Shown in pieces: positions 25,337 through 33,853 of a stretch of DNA of 64,000 nucleotides. The notes beneath the pieces were generated by a model that made no database searches, was not told the DNA's origin, and saw only the letters and a program-made list of their open reading frames with translations. Position numbers and translations under genes: made by a program. Positions within the stretch are counted from its first letter, which is position 1; every line of letters begins with the position of its first letter. The stretch covers positions 1-64,000 of the forward strand of contig WHTF01000006.1 of assembly GCA_009379725.1 (NCBI GenBank). Reading direction: 5' to 3'. This stretch comes from Deltaproteobacteria bacterium. GTDB taxonomy: Bacteria; Desulfobacterota; Binatia; UBA9968.

Positions 25337-25474
25337 ATGACCACGAATTATGCCAAGGAACTTAGAGACACAGGGAAATATATCCTTGTTTCTAACGAAC
25401 GATTGCGGCTGACCGCGCAGGTTGCGTCTCTTCAATCCTGGATCGATCGTCGCGCCTCTATGCTCGAAAACTAG
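25337..25474 (+). CDS. Possible 45-residue small protein
   Basis: An ATG-to-TAG frame of 45 codons, reading helical and charged (ELRDTGKYILVSNERLRLTA then SLQSWIDRRASMLEN). No ribosome site is evident. It lies in a 400-bp gap between the attC-like site and the FKBP gene; the rest of that gap, 25475-25672, shows nothing I can name. The frame may be a small gene or the remains of a longer one. Confidence 0.3.
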   Translation: MTTNYAKELRDTGKYILVSNERLRLTAQVASLQSWIDRRASMLEN

Positions 25475-25672
25475 ATTATCAAAAACATCGGTCACAGATT
25501 CGCGACGACTGGCGCGGGGTCGACTTCGTCACGACTTAGAATGATTCGACAAAGTTTTTGCAAAATGGGGTTGTATCGACTCTGCTAAAGTTTTAGCCTG
25601 CAAGTGTACTCGTCTTCATCGTTATTCCCGTTCAGAACTCTCGCTCAAATCAAATCCAAGGGAGGATGTAAA

Positions 25673-26104
25673 ATGGTCAAGAACGGATCGCTTGTACGTT
25701 TTGAGTATACGGTCTCGAATGAGAACGGAGAGGTTCTTCAATCGAATAGAGGGAAGAAACCGGTCAGCTATACGCATGGGAAGCGTGAGATAATACCAGG
25801 CCTGGAAAAAGCGCTCGCCGGAATGGACGTCAACGAGGAAAAAAGCATTCGCGTCCAACCCGACGAAGCTTACGGGCCGGTCGATCCCGATGGTTTCAAG
25901 GAGGTGCCAAAGGCCGAAGTTCCTGCCGCGGCGCTCGAAGTCGGTACTCCACTGGGCACCCGCGGACCTGGCGGAGAAGAGCTTGTTATTCATGTCCGTG
26001 AAGTAAAACCGGAAACCGTAGTGCTTGATTTCAATCATCCTCTTGCAGGCAAAACTTTGAATTTCGACGTGAAGGTGGTCGACATCGAGCCCCAGCAAGC
26101 CTGA
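25673..26104 (+). CDS. FKBP-type peptidyl-prolyl isomerase, SlyD-like
   Basis: A 143-residue protein with FKBP core strands at both ends and an inserted IF chaperone domain: LVRFEYTVSNENGEVLQSN, PGLEKALAGM, the PDEAYGP flap, the IF region KEVPKAEVPAAALEVGTPLG and the return FNHPLAGKTLNFDVKVVDIE. It catalyses proline isomerisation in the cytoplasm. The His-rich metal-binding tail of E. coli SlyD is absent. The start at ATG 25673 follows GGGAGG with a 7-nt spacer; the open frame upstream to 25604 is disregarded. Confidence 0.93.
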   Translation: MVKNGSLVRFEYTVSNENGEVLQSNRGKKPVSYTHGKREIIPGLEKALAGMDVNEEKSIRVQPDEAYGPVDPDGFKEVPKAEVPAAALEVGTPLGTRGPGGEELVIHVREVKPETVVLDFNHPLAGKTLNFDVKVVDIEPQQA

Positions 26105-26224
26105 TCGGCTCGTTTCTTCAAAGGCGTCTGCCACCTTTCGGAAGCTCTGTGCGTTTCAGCTGCGGCACGCTGCGCCCGGCGCGGTGAGGCTTCTGATCTT
26201 CATTAGGAACACACAGGAGGAGTC

Positions 26225-27007
26225 ATGCCTATAAAACCGATCTTGTTGTTGATTCCAATCGTCGCGTTGGGCGGCGCCGCTGTCTTGTACTTCTCGTATG
26301 AAAACGAGAAGCCCCAGCCGGAGGTGCCGCCGCCGGTCGCGGCCCCGGCCGAGCCGCCCATAAGCCATCCTATCGAAGATGCCGGTTTAGCGGACGAGCA
26401 GGCTGCGCCGCTGGCGGAGCCGCTGCCGGCGCTGGACCAAAGCGACGGAGTAGCGCGGGATGCGCTGGCGAGGCTCTTCGGGCAGGGGCTGGAGAAGTTT
26501 TTTAATTTGCAGGGCATCATCCGTCGCGGCGTGGCCACTGTGGACAATCTGCCGCGCGAGAATGTGTCCCAGCGACTGATGCCGTTGAAGCCGGTGGCGG
26601 GACCGCTGGTTACGGAGGGCGAAGGCGAGAGCCTTACCCTGAGCTCGGAGAACGAGTCGCGCTACGATGCTTATGTGCGGTGGGCTGAGGCGGTGCCCAC
26701 CGGGCCGCTGGTGGCGGCGTACGTGCAGTTCTATCCGTTGTTGCAGCAGCAGTATGAGCAACTGGGCTACCCGGACAAGTATTTTAACGACCGCGTAGTG
26801 CAGGTGATCGACCATCTGCTGGCGACGCCGGAAGTGCAGGGGCCGGTGTTGCTTACCCAACCCAAGGTGTTGTACCAATTCGCCGACCCGAAGCTGGAAG
26901 AGCTCTCAGCCGGGCAGAAGATTCTGGTGCGGATCGGCAGCGAGAATGCGGCCAAGGTGAAAGCGAAGCTGCAGCAGATTCGCAGCGCATTGGTGCCGAA
27001 GGGGTGA
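26225..27007 (+). CDS. DUF3014 domain protein, membrane-anchored
   Basis: A 260-residue protein. Residues 5-23 are a membrane helix, followed by a Pro/Glu-rich linker (PQPEVPPPVAAPAEPP) and a DUF3014 domain from about 75 onward (QGIIRRGVATVDNLPRENV, YVQFYPLLQQQYEQLGYP, VQVIDHLLATP). Function of the family is not known; the soluble part should face the periplasm. AGGAGGAGTC precedes the ATG. It stands alone between the FKBP gene and a luciferase-like oxidoreductase. Confidence 0.88.
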   Translation: MPIKPILLLIPIVALGGAAVLYFSYENEKPQPEVPPPVAAPAEPPISHPIEDAGLADEQAAPLAEPLPALDQSDGVARDALARLFGQGLEKFFNLQGIIRRGVATVDNLPRENVSQRLMPLKPVAGPLVTEGEGESLTLSSENESRYDAYVRWAEAVPTGPLVAAYVQFYPLLQQQYEQLGYPDKYFNDRVVQVIDHLLATPEVQGPVLLTQPKVLYQFADPKLEELSAGQKILVRIGSENAAKVKAKLQQIRSALVPKG

Positions 27008-27168
27008 CAATTTGTTTTCACCTCATCCTGGTCTCGCGGTTTTTTCAAGGACCGTGCAAAAAGTTTTCTTAGCAGCCCAGGGATATCCAATGTGCGTGGC
27101 TTCTGAGTTTGGCGATTCGTTCTTCAGGAGCATTTGCCAAGCTCTCATGCGCATGGCACAGCTTATCG

Positions 27169-28161
27169 ATGCGCACAAAGTTGAGGTTCGGTCTGCTGTT
27201 GCCGCATTTTTGCGAGCACGCTTCGGTGGAAAAATGTCTGGAAGGCGCTAACAAAGCCGAGGCGTATGGCTTCGATTCGGTCTGGGTTAGGGATCATCTG
27301 GTGTTCGAACCGCACGGCGTCGAGGGAACCGACAACACTCATATCGAGGGATTGCTGATGCTCTCGGCGATTGCCTCGGTGACGAGACGCCTGACCCTTG
27401 GCACCGCCATGGCAATCTGTCACAGAAACCCTATCCATCTGGCTCAGACGTTTGCCGGCTTGAGCGCGCTTTCGCACGGCCGGCTGATTATGGGCATGGG
27501 GTTGGGAGGATTCCCGCATGAATTTGCCGCTGCCGGCCTGCCCAACACGCTGCAAGATCGGGCCAACTTAGCCAGGATCAATGCGCACATTTGCCGCAGG
27601 CTCTGGGCCGGCGAAAAGGTTTCGTACCGGGATGATTATTTTAATTTCGCGAATGTCGAGTTGCAGCCTACTCCGGTAAAACCGATTCCGATCTGGTATG
27701 GCGGTGGTACACCGGCGGCTTGCCGGCGCGCGGTGGAGTATTGCGATGGCTGGATGCCGGCTCGTATCACGCTGGCGACTTTCATAAAATGCGTTGGATA
27801 CATCGGCGAGCTTTGTCAAAAAGCCGGTCGACCCATGCTAACGACGGCCGTCATGCCGTTTACCAGTATCGCCAAAGATAAAGAAACCGCGCTGAGCAAA
27901 GTCAATGTTCAGATGTTGGTCGCCGAGGCTAACAAATTCCCAACCTGGGTGAAGCCGGCGTCCCGAGTCTTCGCGACACTGGAAGAGACTCGCGGCTTTT
28001 TTCTGGCGGGAGCACCGGAGGATATTGTTCGAGACGCGCGCGCATATGAAGAGGCCGGCGCCGACCATATCGTATTTGATCTGAGATTTCGTTACGCCGA
28101 CTGGTACGAGCAAATAGATCTGTTGGGCAACGTTGTTCTCCCGGCGCTCAGGGGAAAGTAG
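27169..28161 (+). CDS. Luciferase-like (LLM class) flavin/F420-dependent oxidoreductase
   Basis: A 330-residue TIM-barrel protein of the bacterial luciferase superfamily: RFGLLLPHF at the start, FDSVWVRDHL, TLGTAMAICHRNPIHLAQTF, GRLIMGMGLGGFPHEF and PIPIWYGGGTPAACRRAVEY. These bind reduced FMN or F420. The start is put at ATG 27169, where the first barrel strand begins, rather than at TTG 27109. A gene for an aspartate/glutamate racemase-like protein follows after 54 bp, so the pair may act in one catabolic route. Substrate unknown. Confidence 0.9.
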   Translation: MRTKLRFGLLLPHFCEHASVEKCLEGANKAEAYGFDSVWVRDHLVFEPHGVEGTDNTHIEGLLMLSAIASVTRRLTLGTAMAICHRNPIHLAQTFAGLSALSHGRLIMGMGLGGFPHEFAAAGLPNTLQDRANLARINAHICRRLWAGEKVSYRDDYFNFANVELQPTPVKPIPIWYGGGTPAACRRAVEYCDGWMPARITLATFIKCVGYIGELCQKAGRPMLTTAVMPFTSIAKDKETALSKVNVQMLVAEANKFPTWVKPASRVFATLEETRGFFLAGAPEDIVRDARAYEEAGADHIVFDLRFRYADWYEQIDLLGNVVLPALRGK

Positions 28162-28215
28162 CAACCAGGCCGACCCCATCAGAGGGAAGAGCATGACTAT
28201 TCGTTTGGAGATTAC

Positions 28216-28935
28216 ATGGCAACGGTCGAATTGAAAATCGGTTTTATCAGTCCTGGGCCGGCTACTTGGCCGCATTACAGTAGCTTTGCGGAGTTGGTTC
28301 CCGCCGAGGTGAAATTCGATTTTCAAGGACTGGGCCTCTACGGCCAATCACTGTACGAAATTACCGGCAAAAAGGCCGAGATCGTAAGCCGTATCGGCGA
28401 GCTTGCTAGGGCAAAAGACTGGCATGCCGTTGTCGTGATCGGCGCGCCAACGGAGGTTATGAACCCCGGGCTGTCCGACGATTTGAAGTCGGCCCTGAAC
28501 GTTCCCGTGACGACGGCGCTAAGTGCTTCAGTGGCGGCGTTACGAACGTACGAAGCTCGACGGGTCCTTTTGTTGACGCCATTTGAAAAACGCCTGAATC
28601 GTATGATCGTCGATCATTTGACCGAGGCGGGCTTTAGCGTACTGGCGCCGCACACCTTCGGCGAATTGGCTCAGGCGAGCCGCTTAACGCCGGACGAAGT
28701 CTATGAGCTAACGAAACTCCGGCTCATCGAAGTGGGCAATGTGGACGCCGTCTATTTCCAGGGGGCGGTTCTCGATCCGTTGAAGGTTCTGGAGAAAATC
28801 GAAAAGAAGCTCAACACCACGGCGATTGCCAGCAATCCGGCGATGCTCTGGGATATACTTTCCCAGCTCGGGCGCCGTCATTGCATCCGCGGGTATGGAA
28901 AGTTGCTGGATGACTGGCGCGAATTTCGTGGCTAG
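28216..28935 (+). CDS. Asp/Glu racemase or maleate isomerase-like protein without the two cysteines
   Basis: A 239-residue member of the Asp/Glu racemase, maleate cis-trans isomerase and arylmalonate decarboxylase superfamily, by its length, the IGFISPGPATWPHY start and the duplicated strand pattern. In active members one Cys follows each half-barrel strand. Here the two sites read VVIGAPTEV (74-82) and FQGAVLDPL (181-189), with no cysteine; the only Cys is near residue 224. It thus may use different chemistry or only bind ligand. GGAG lies before the ATG. It follows the LLM oxidoreductase. Confidence 0.75.
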   Translation: MATVELKIGFISPGPATWPHYSSFAELVPAEVKFDFQGLGLYGQSLYEITGKKAEIVSRIGELARAKDWHAVVVIGAPTEVMNPGLSDDLKSALNVPVTTALSASVAALRTYEARRVLLLTPFEKRLNRMIVDHLTEAGFSVLAPHTFGELAQASRLTPDEVYELTKLRLIEVGNVDAVYFQGAVLDPLKVLEKIEKKLNTTAIASNPAMLWDILSQLGRRHCIRGYGKLLDDWREFRG

Positions 28936-28994
28936 CTTTATCGAACATCCAGTCGATTGATCGCCGGATTTTTTGATCGCGCGGCGAAAAACAG

Positions 28995-29024
28995 AAGGGC
29001 ATCTTTCCATGGAAAAATGCCCTT
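28995..29024. terminator. Bidirectional hairpin terminator
   Basis: AAGGGCAT at 28995-29002 pairs with ATGCCCTT at 29017-29024. On the minus strand it is followed by CTGTTTTT, a good intrinsic terminator for transcripts coming from the SDR gene and the small frame at 29220-29306; on the plus strand it lies 60 bp after the racemase-like gene and has a short T stretch. Confidence 0.65.
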
Positions 29025-29219
29025 TGTTGCGCGTACCGCGCTAATTACTATCCCTTATTACTATGTTAAGCCCGCTTGTCAGTGGGTGGCGTCACTTCAC
29101 TTGGCCCTCACTCACACGATCTTCAGCGGAGTCTCATGCCATCTACGACCTTGCTTTGGTGATCGCCGCAGCGACACTTTTGCCTACAGGCAATTACGTT
29201 GAGGTCTAGTGGGAGCGGC

Positions 29220-29306
29220 CTACTTCGCGTGAGACCAATTTTGGTCCAAGGAGATCACGGCCCCTGACAGCGGGCGTTGGTAGCCCGGTGGTTCACTGCT
29301 TTCCAT
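29220..29306 (-). CDS. Possible 28-residue peptide gene with good ribosome site
   Basis: On the minus strand AAGGAG lies 10 nt before an ATG that opens a 28-codon frame ending in TAG. The peptide contains PPGYQRPLSG in its first half and DQNWSHAK at its end. It lies between the SDR gene (upstream on the same strand) and a terminator, with a structured hairpin 44 nt upstream. I do not recognise a peptide family. The surrounding 540 bp (28936-29478) holds no other gene. Confidence 0.35.
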   Translation of the reverse strand: MESSEPPGYQRPLSGAVISLDQNWSHAK

Positions 29307-29349
29307 ACTGGCACTCTCCTTTCCTGACCTTGGGGCGTCTAAGTTTTTC

Positions 29350-29390
29350 AGATCCATCCGCCCCCGCGCCTTACGGCGTTCGATGGATCT
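29350..29390 (-). repeat. Nested hairpin with GUAA tetraloop
   Basis: AGATCCATC at 29350-29358 pairs with GATGGATCT at 29382-29390. Read on the minus strand, an inner helix CGCC-GUAA-GGCG is closed by a GNRA-type tetraloop. It lies between the SDR gene stop and the possible peptide gene. It could be an attenuator, a processed leader or a terminator of either strand (T-rich flanks on both sides). Confidence 0.45.
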
Positions 29391-29478
29391 ACTTTTTCTT
29401 TAGAATTCGAAAGCGCTCTTGTCAATAGAGAAAAGTTTTAAATTGGATAAACTTTTTTGGTCTCGTCGTGAGCCAGCT

Positions 29479-30180
29479 CTATTTTATCTGCGACTTCCAC
29501 GCCGACGAGCTTAGCATCTTTCCCGTAACTCCCTTAGCTTCATCCGAAGCCAAATAGACGAACACATCCGTCACCGATTCGGGTTTGCTGCCGGAGTAGC
29601 CGGTCAACTTCGTCGCCACGTAGCCGGGTTCTACGGAGTTGACGCGGATGCCAGACGACCTAGCTTCGGCCGCGAGCGTCTGAGTGAATCCTTCCAGTCC
29701 CCATTTGGAGGTAGCATAGGCGATGAAGTTGGCGTAGGCGCCGCGCCCGACCATGGATGAAACGTTGACGATGGAACCGCTTTTCTGCTTCATCATGATG
29801 GGCAGTACGGATTGGGTGACGAGAAAAGGACCGCGTAGATTCACGGCAATAGTATAATCCCACTTCTTTATTTCCAGTTCTGTTATCGGAATCGGCCGGG
29901 TCATGACTCCAGCGTTATTCACCAGCACGTCGACGCGGCCAAATTTTTTAACCACATTGCCGACGAAGTTCTTCACCGATTCTTCGAGAGAGACGTCGCA
30001 GGTCCAGCCGTTGCCCTGAACATTTAGCCTCTGGATCTCATTGACAGTCCCATCGATCTCAGCTTCAGTGCGCGCGCAGATCGCCAGCTTGGCGCCCTCG
30101 CGCGCATAGGCCAAGGCAATGGCTTTGCCAATGCCGCGTCCACCGCCGGTAATCAGAGCGACTTTATCTTTTAGCTTCAT
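29479..30180 (-). CDS. Short-chain dehydrogenase/reductase
   Basis: A 233-residue SDR: cofactor motif TGGGRGIGKA (11-20), NNAGVM, and catalytic SSM with Y-x3-K in AYATSKWGLE. R in ICARTEAE after strand two suggests NADP(H) preference. The SEVEPGYVATKL region is typical. Substrate is unknown. GAGGAAACGG precedes the ATG. It is divergent from the NMT1-like gene. Confidence 0.92.
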   Translation of the reverse strand: MKLKDKVALITGGGRGIGKAIALAYAREGAKLAICARTEAEIDGTVNEIQRLNVQGNGWTCDVSLEESVKNFVGNVVKKFGRVDVLVNNAGVMTRPIPITELEIKKWDYTIAVNLRGPFLVTQSVLPIMMKQKSGSIVNVSSMVGRGAYANFIAYATSKWGLEGFTQTLAAEARSSGIRVNSVEPGYVATKLTGYSGSKPESVTDVFVYLASDEAKGVTGKMLSSSAWKSQIK

Positions 30181-30339
30181 GGTGTTTCCGTTTCCTCGAC
30201 GCGATGAAAAACCAATGATCGTTTAGCTTTAACGTCTACCTGGATTCGCTTGCAAAGCCAATATCAAATAGCGTAGCCCTGGTCTTGAGCCTCAACCCGT
30301 GCAGCGATAAAAGAAAGAAAGAACGCGGAGGAAAACTCG

Positions 30340-31239
30340 ATGGATCTACTTAATATCACCGGATATCAGCGCAGGCCGCCTCATCTCGTCGCCGAGTACA
30401 AGGAGTTCTTCGCCAAAGAAGGACTCGAAGTGCGATTCCATGAAACGACCTACGCGCCGGATCATAACCGCGGCATGGCGGAGGGGCGCTGGGACTTCAC
30501 GCTTAGTAGCGCGGACACAATGATTGCCCGGACAACTACCGATGGAGTTGATTATCTCCTCTTCATGCAGGCCGAAGAGGGCCTGAGCGCATATCTGATC
30601 GGCCGGCCGGGGATCAGGTCAATTGAAGAGCTGCGCGGTCAATTGCTGGCGGGCGATCCCGGCGATTCGAATCTCGACGTGATCCGTAAGAAAATCTTGC
30701 GGCGCCACGGCATGGACGATACCGAATACCAGATAGAAATTATCGGCAGCTCGCCGAAACGTTTGGAGGCATTTCTGCAAGGCAAAGTCGCCGCCGCGAT
30801 GTTGACGCCGCCGGCCTCGGATAAAGCCTTGGAAGCCGGTGGAGCGCTTCTCGCTGATGCCGAAGATTATGTACCGGGCTGGCCGCTTACGTGCGGCTGG
30901 GCATTACGGAGTTGGCTGCTCGATCATCGTGAAATTACCGTCCGTTTTATTCGTGCTTGGGCGGCGGCGGCGGATTGGTTGCTGTTGCCGCAAAACCGGT
31001 CCGAGACTCTTGAACTCATAATGACCAAGGAAGGGCTCAAACCGGCTGCCGCAGAGGACGCTTATCGCAAGGTGGTTCCAAAAGCGCGGATCAATCCGGG
31101 TGCCTTGAATACCGTCATAGAGCTGAGAAAAGAAATGGGTGTTTATCATCCGCCTTATGATCCACCGGAAAGATTTTACGACGCCGGCTACTGGCGCGAA
31201 GCGACTGGTAATAGAGACAAAAACGCCACGAATATTTAA
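30340..31239 (+). CDS. NMT1/THI5-like binding-fold protein without signal peptide
   Basis: A 299-residue protein of the periplasmic binding-protein type II fold: YQRRPPHLVAEYKEFFAKEGLEVRF, then GMAEGRWDFTLSSADTMIA and SIEELRGQLLAGDPGDSNLDV resemble ABC nitrate/sulfonate/taurine-binding proteins. No signal peptide or lipobox is present at the ATG, which has a GAGGAAAACTCG ribosome site, so it is probably cytoplasmic. Family relatives without export signals include THI5-like enzymes and 4,5-dihydroxyphthalate decarboxylases. No transporter genes are adjacent. Function unknown. Confidence 0.75.
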   Translation: MDLLNITGYQRRPPHLVAEYKEFFAKEGLEVRFHETTYAPDHNRGMAEGRWDFTLSSADTMIARTTTDGVDYLLFMQAEEGLSAYLIGRPGIRSIEELRGQLLAGDPGDSNLDVIRKKILRRHGMDDTEYQIEIIGSSPKRLEAFLQGKVAAAMLTPPASDKALEAGGALLADAEDYVPGWPLTCGWALRSWLLDHREITVRFIRAWAAAADWLLLPQNRSETLELIMTKEGLKPAAAEDAYRKVVPKARINPGALNTVIELRKEMGVYHPPYDPPERFYDAGYWREATGNRDKNATNI

Positions 31240-31394
31240 GCACAATAGCGCAGTGATGAGTGTCAAACCGCTTGCCATGGGCCGTTCAGAATGTAGAATA
31301 GACTTCGTTAAAACACGTTCGTCTTAATTACTAACGAATAGCGTATCGTTATGATGCGAACCGTAAAAGCTTAAATAAAGGAGGCACAGCAGTT

Positions 31395-32414
31395 ATGTCC
31401 AAACAGGAATTGGAAAGCGTGGCTCAAACGATGGTGGCTAAAGGGAAGGGAATACTTGCCGCTGATGAAAGCATGGGGACAATCAAACGGCGCTTTGACA
31501 GCATCAAAATCGATTCCAACGAAAACAACCGCCGTGCCTATCGCGAAATGCTGTTTACGACCAAGGGGATTGAGGAAGCGATCAGCGGCGTAATTCTTTT
31601 CGATGAAACTCTCCGCACAGCGGCCGGCGATGGAACGCCGTTCGCGCAGGTGCTGTCGAAAAAAGGTATCATGCCCGGAATCAAAGTCGATAAGGGGCCG
31701 ATCGATATTCCTTTTTTTCCTGGCGAGGTGGTGACCGAAGGATTAGACGGTCTGCGTGGCAGGATCAAGGAATATAAGGAGTTGGGTGCAAAGTTTGCCA
31801 AGTGGCGCGCGGTGATTACCATCGGCGACGGTATCCCAACCTATACCTGCATGGAAGCCAACGCTCAAGCGCTGGCCCGGTACGCGGCGCTTTGTCAGGA
31901 GGCTGGAATCGTGCCGATCGTGGAACCGGAAGTGTTGCTCGACGGCTCTCATACCATCGAACGGTCTCAAGAAGTCACGGAACACACTTTGAAAGTTACC
32001 TTCACACAGCTTTTTCTACACCGGGTTTATCTCGAAGGGATGATACTCAAGCCCAGCATGGTCGTTTCCGGAAAGGATTGTCCGACGCAAGCGGGTATCA
32101 AAGACGTGGCGGAGCGCACCATCCGCGCTCTAAAGCGCACAGTTCCGGCCGCGGTTCCCGGCATTGCGTTCTTGTCCGGCGGTCAAAGCGCCGAAAAGGC
32201 AACCGAACATCTTAATGCCATGAACGCCATGGGGCCTCATCCCTGGGAAGTCAGCTTCTCCTATGCGCGAGCGCTCCAAGATCCCGCGTTGAAAGCGTGG
32301 AAAGGCGAGGCGGGCAATGTCGCCGCGGCGCAAAAAATCTTCTACCATCGCGCCAAATGCAACAGCGCCGCCCGCACCGGCAAATACGATAAACAAATGG
32401 AGGCTGCTGCCTAG
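31395..32414 (+). CDS. Class I fructose-bisphosphate aldolase
   Basis: A 339-residue aldolase that cleaves fructose-1,6-bisphosphate. The Schiff-base lysine is K219 in GMILKPSMV; GILAADESMGTIKRR, GVILFDETL and FLSGGQSAEKATEHLNAMN are family hallmarks of the animal/plant-type class I enzyme. AAGGAGG precedes the ATG. It stands alone; together with the PPi-type phosphofructokinase and GAPDH at the start of the window it covers the middle of glycolysis. Confidence 0.96.
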   Translation: MSKQELESVAQTMVAKGKGILAADESMGTIKRRFDSIKIDSNENNRRAYREMLFTTKGIEEAISGVILFDETLRTAAGDGTPFAQVLSKKGIMPGIKVDKGPIDIPFFPGEVVTEGLDGLRGRIKEYKELGAKFAKWRAVITIGDGIPTYTCMEANAQALARYAALCQEAGIVPIVEPEVLLDGSHTIERSQEVTEHTLKVTFTQLFLHRVYLEGMILKPSMVVSGKDCPTQAGIKDVAERTIRALKRTVPAAVPGIAFLSGGQSAEKATEHLNAMNAMGPHPWEVSFSYARALQDPALKAWKGEAGNVAAAQKIFYHRAKCNSAARTGKYDKQMEAAA

Positions 32415-32461
32415 ATTCATGCGGAGTGTTTTCCGACGCGCCGGGCTCAAGATTGCGCCGT

Positions 32462-32501
32462 AAAAAAAGAAGGGGGCAGCGATGACCTGTCGTTACCCTT
32501 C
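32462..32501 (-). terminator. Intrinsic terminator of the mlaC transcript
   Basis: On the minus strand GAAGGG and CCCTTC close a hairpin (32469-32501, with an inner AACGA/TCGCT helix) followed by seven T residues (32468-32462). It lies 90 bp after the mlaC stop and 48 bp after the convergent aldolase stop, so it may also serve the aldolase transcript less efficiently. Confidence 0.75.
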
Positions 32502-32590
32502 CTACCTACTTGGCCATTTGCGGGTCCTAGTGGCTTTTCCTGCGCCTGTTCGTTGCCGCAGGTGACGATTCGTTCAACTCTTCATACGAA

Positions 32591-33220
32591 TCAGCCGGCT
32601 GCCCCTGGTGCGCTAAGTTTCTTTTGCTTCATGGCCTGAACCAACTCTTCGAAAGACGATTTGGATAACACGCGATTGAACTGAGAGCGATAGTTATTCA
32701 CCAAACTGATATTTTCAATCACCACGTCGGAAACCTTCCAATCGCCATTTGTTCTGATAAGCCGATAATCCAGGGCGAATTCATCGCCGTTTTTGTTAAT
32801 CACTTTGGTATTTACTTCAGCGAAATCCTTGTCTTCTCGCTCGTTGACGAAACGTACCTTCTCACCGCTGTACTCTTCGAGCCTGCTCAAATAGGTACCT
32901 TCAAGGAGATCGGTGAAGAGCCGGACAAACTCCTTTTTTTCTGAGTCGCTGCGCTTTTGCCACTGCGCCCCAAGAGAGCGTTTGGCCATTTCGTCAAAAT
33001 CGAATCTTGCGGCGACGACTTGTTTAAGTTTCTGCCGCCGCACGGAGGTTTTAGCGTCTCCTTTAAGCGACGGATCAGACAAAATGGCTTGGATTTTTTC
33101 TACGGATTGTTTCAGTTGGTCCGCTGCTGCTCCGGCGAACCCCGAACCTGGACTCATGAGTAAAAGAACTCCCAGCGTTACTGCCGGCCATTTCTGTTGC
33201 ATCGGTAAAATCATGTTCAT
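32591..33220 (-). CDS. MlaC/Ttg2D-family phospholipid-binding ABC transport protein
   Basis: A 209-residue periplasmic protein. A signal peptide (WPAVTLGVLLLMSPGSGFAGA) is followed by the MlaC domain: FDFDEMAKRSLGAQW, FVRLFTDLLEGTYLSRLEEY, then DYRLIRTNGDWKVSDVVIENISLVNNYRSQF. MlaC proteins ferry phospholipid between outer and inner membrane. The start is set at ATG 33220, preceded by AGGAG with 7 nt spacing; the frame remains open upstream to another well-supported start at 33391. No mlaB/D/E/F genes are next to it. A terminator follows. Confidence 0.9.
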   Translation of the reverse strand: MNMILPMQQKWPAVTLGVLLLMSPGSGFAGAAADQLKQSVEKIQAILSDPSLKGDAKTSVRRQKLKQVVAARFDFDEMAKRSLGAQWQKRSDSEKKEFVRLFTDLLEGTYLSRLEEYSGEKVRFVNEREDKDFAEVNTKVINKNGDEFALDYRLIRTNGDWKVSDVVIENISLVNNYRSQFNRVLSKSSFEELVQAMKQKKLSAPGAAG

Positions 33221-33391
33221 CCTTCCTCTCCTATTCTTGAAGCGAACGCGGCAGTGCAGAAATAGATCTTGCACGATGTACGATACCAAGGTGTTTACCT
33301 TGCTTGTGTTGCCGGTCGAAGGCCCAACCTCGTCAGTCACCGCAGCAACTAGATCGCCCAGTGTGATATTTTTAGTTTCCTGATTATGCAT
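33221..33391 (-). CDS. 57-codon in-frame segment upstream of mlaC with its own ribosome site
   Basis: ATG 33391 is preceded by AAGGAGG at 9 nt and opens a frame (NITLGDLVAAVTDEVG, then TLVSYIVQDLFLHCRVRF) that runs without a stop into mlaC. The pattern ITLGDLVAAVTDE and VSYIVQDLF recalls free-standing small proteins of about 50-60 residues that I associate with deltaproteobacterial genomes. Either a stop has been lost and the small protein is fused to MlaC ahead of its signal peptide, or two products are made from nested starts. With the fusion, the signal peptide would be internal. Confidence 0.4.
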
Positions 33392-33853
33392 GGTATCTGT
33401 CCTCCTTATGTCTGTGCCCCTCTCAGATGCTGTGCTTTTCGTCCGCAGCCAGCAGCCGGTGAACTTGCCATGTGCGAACCGCACTTGGGTACATGAGCAA
33501 CGCTTATGCCATAAGCGAAAAAGTCGCTATGTTGGTGAGTTTTAAGGAGGTTCGTCAATGTTTGTCGGACTCCGGTGTCCTTCAAGCGAAGGGTTTTTCA
33601 GGCGAAGTGTGTCATGTCCTTTACGCTCCCGGCGTTTAAGGCGAATCCTAAATACAATTGTAATGTCCTTTAATTTCAGAACCTTGAATATTGCTTCTCA
33701 AAGAAGGCGCTGCTTAACAAAAATTTTAAATCTGTAATCTGCGTACGTGACATACCGGCGAGAAGTGATATAAAACAAACTTGAAGCATAATAACTTGTC
33801 CATCAAGAATTTATTCAGGAATTTGTTTTCGATCCAGGAGAGAGCCTTTACCC
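33392..33853. other. Intergenic stretch with divergent promoters
   Basis: This 462-bp gap separates the mlaC unit from the trehalose gene. Apart from the possible small gene at 33558-33737, I see no RNA gene or strong hairpin. AT-rich sequence near 33720-33830 may hold the trehalose gene promoter. Confidence 0.4.
33558..33737 (+). CDS. Possible 59-residue basic protein with strong ribosome site
   Basis: AAGGAGGTTCGTCA lies directly upstream of an ATG opening a 59-codon frame. The product is Arg/Cys-rich (RRSVSCPLRSRRLRRIL) and not recognised. Such a composition is also common in wrong-frame translations, so it might be a frameshifted remnant of another gene. It precedes the trehalose gene on the same strand by about 115 bp. 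Confidence 0.3.
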   Translation: MFVGLRCPSSEGFFRRSVSCPLRSRRLRRILNTIVMSFNFRTLNIASQRRRCLTKILNL

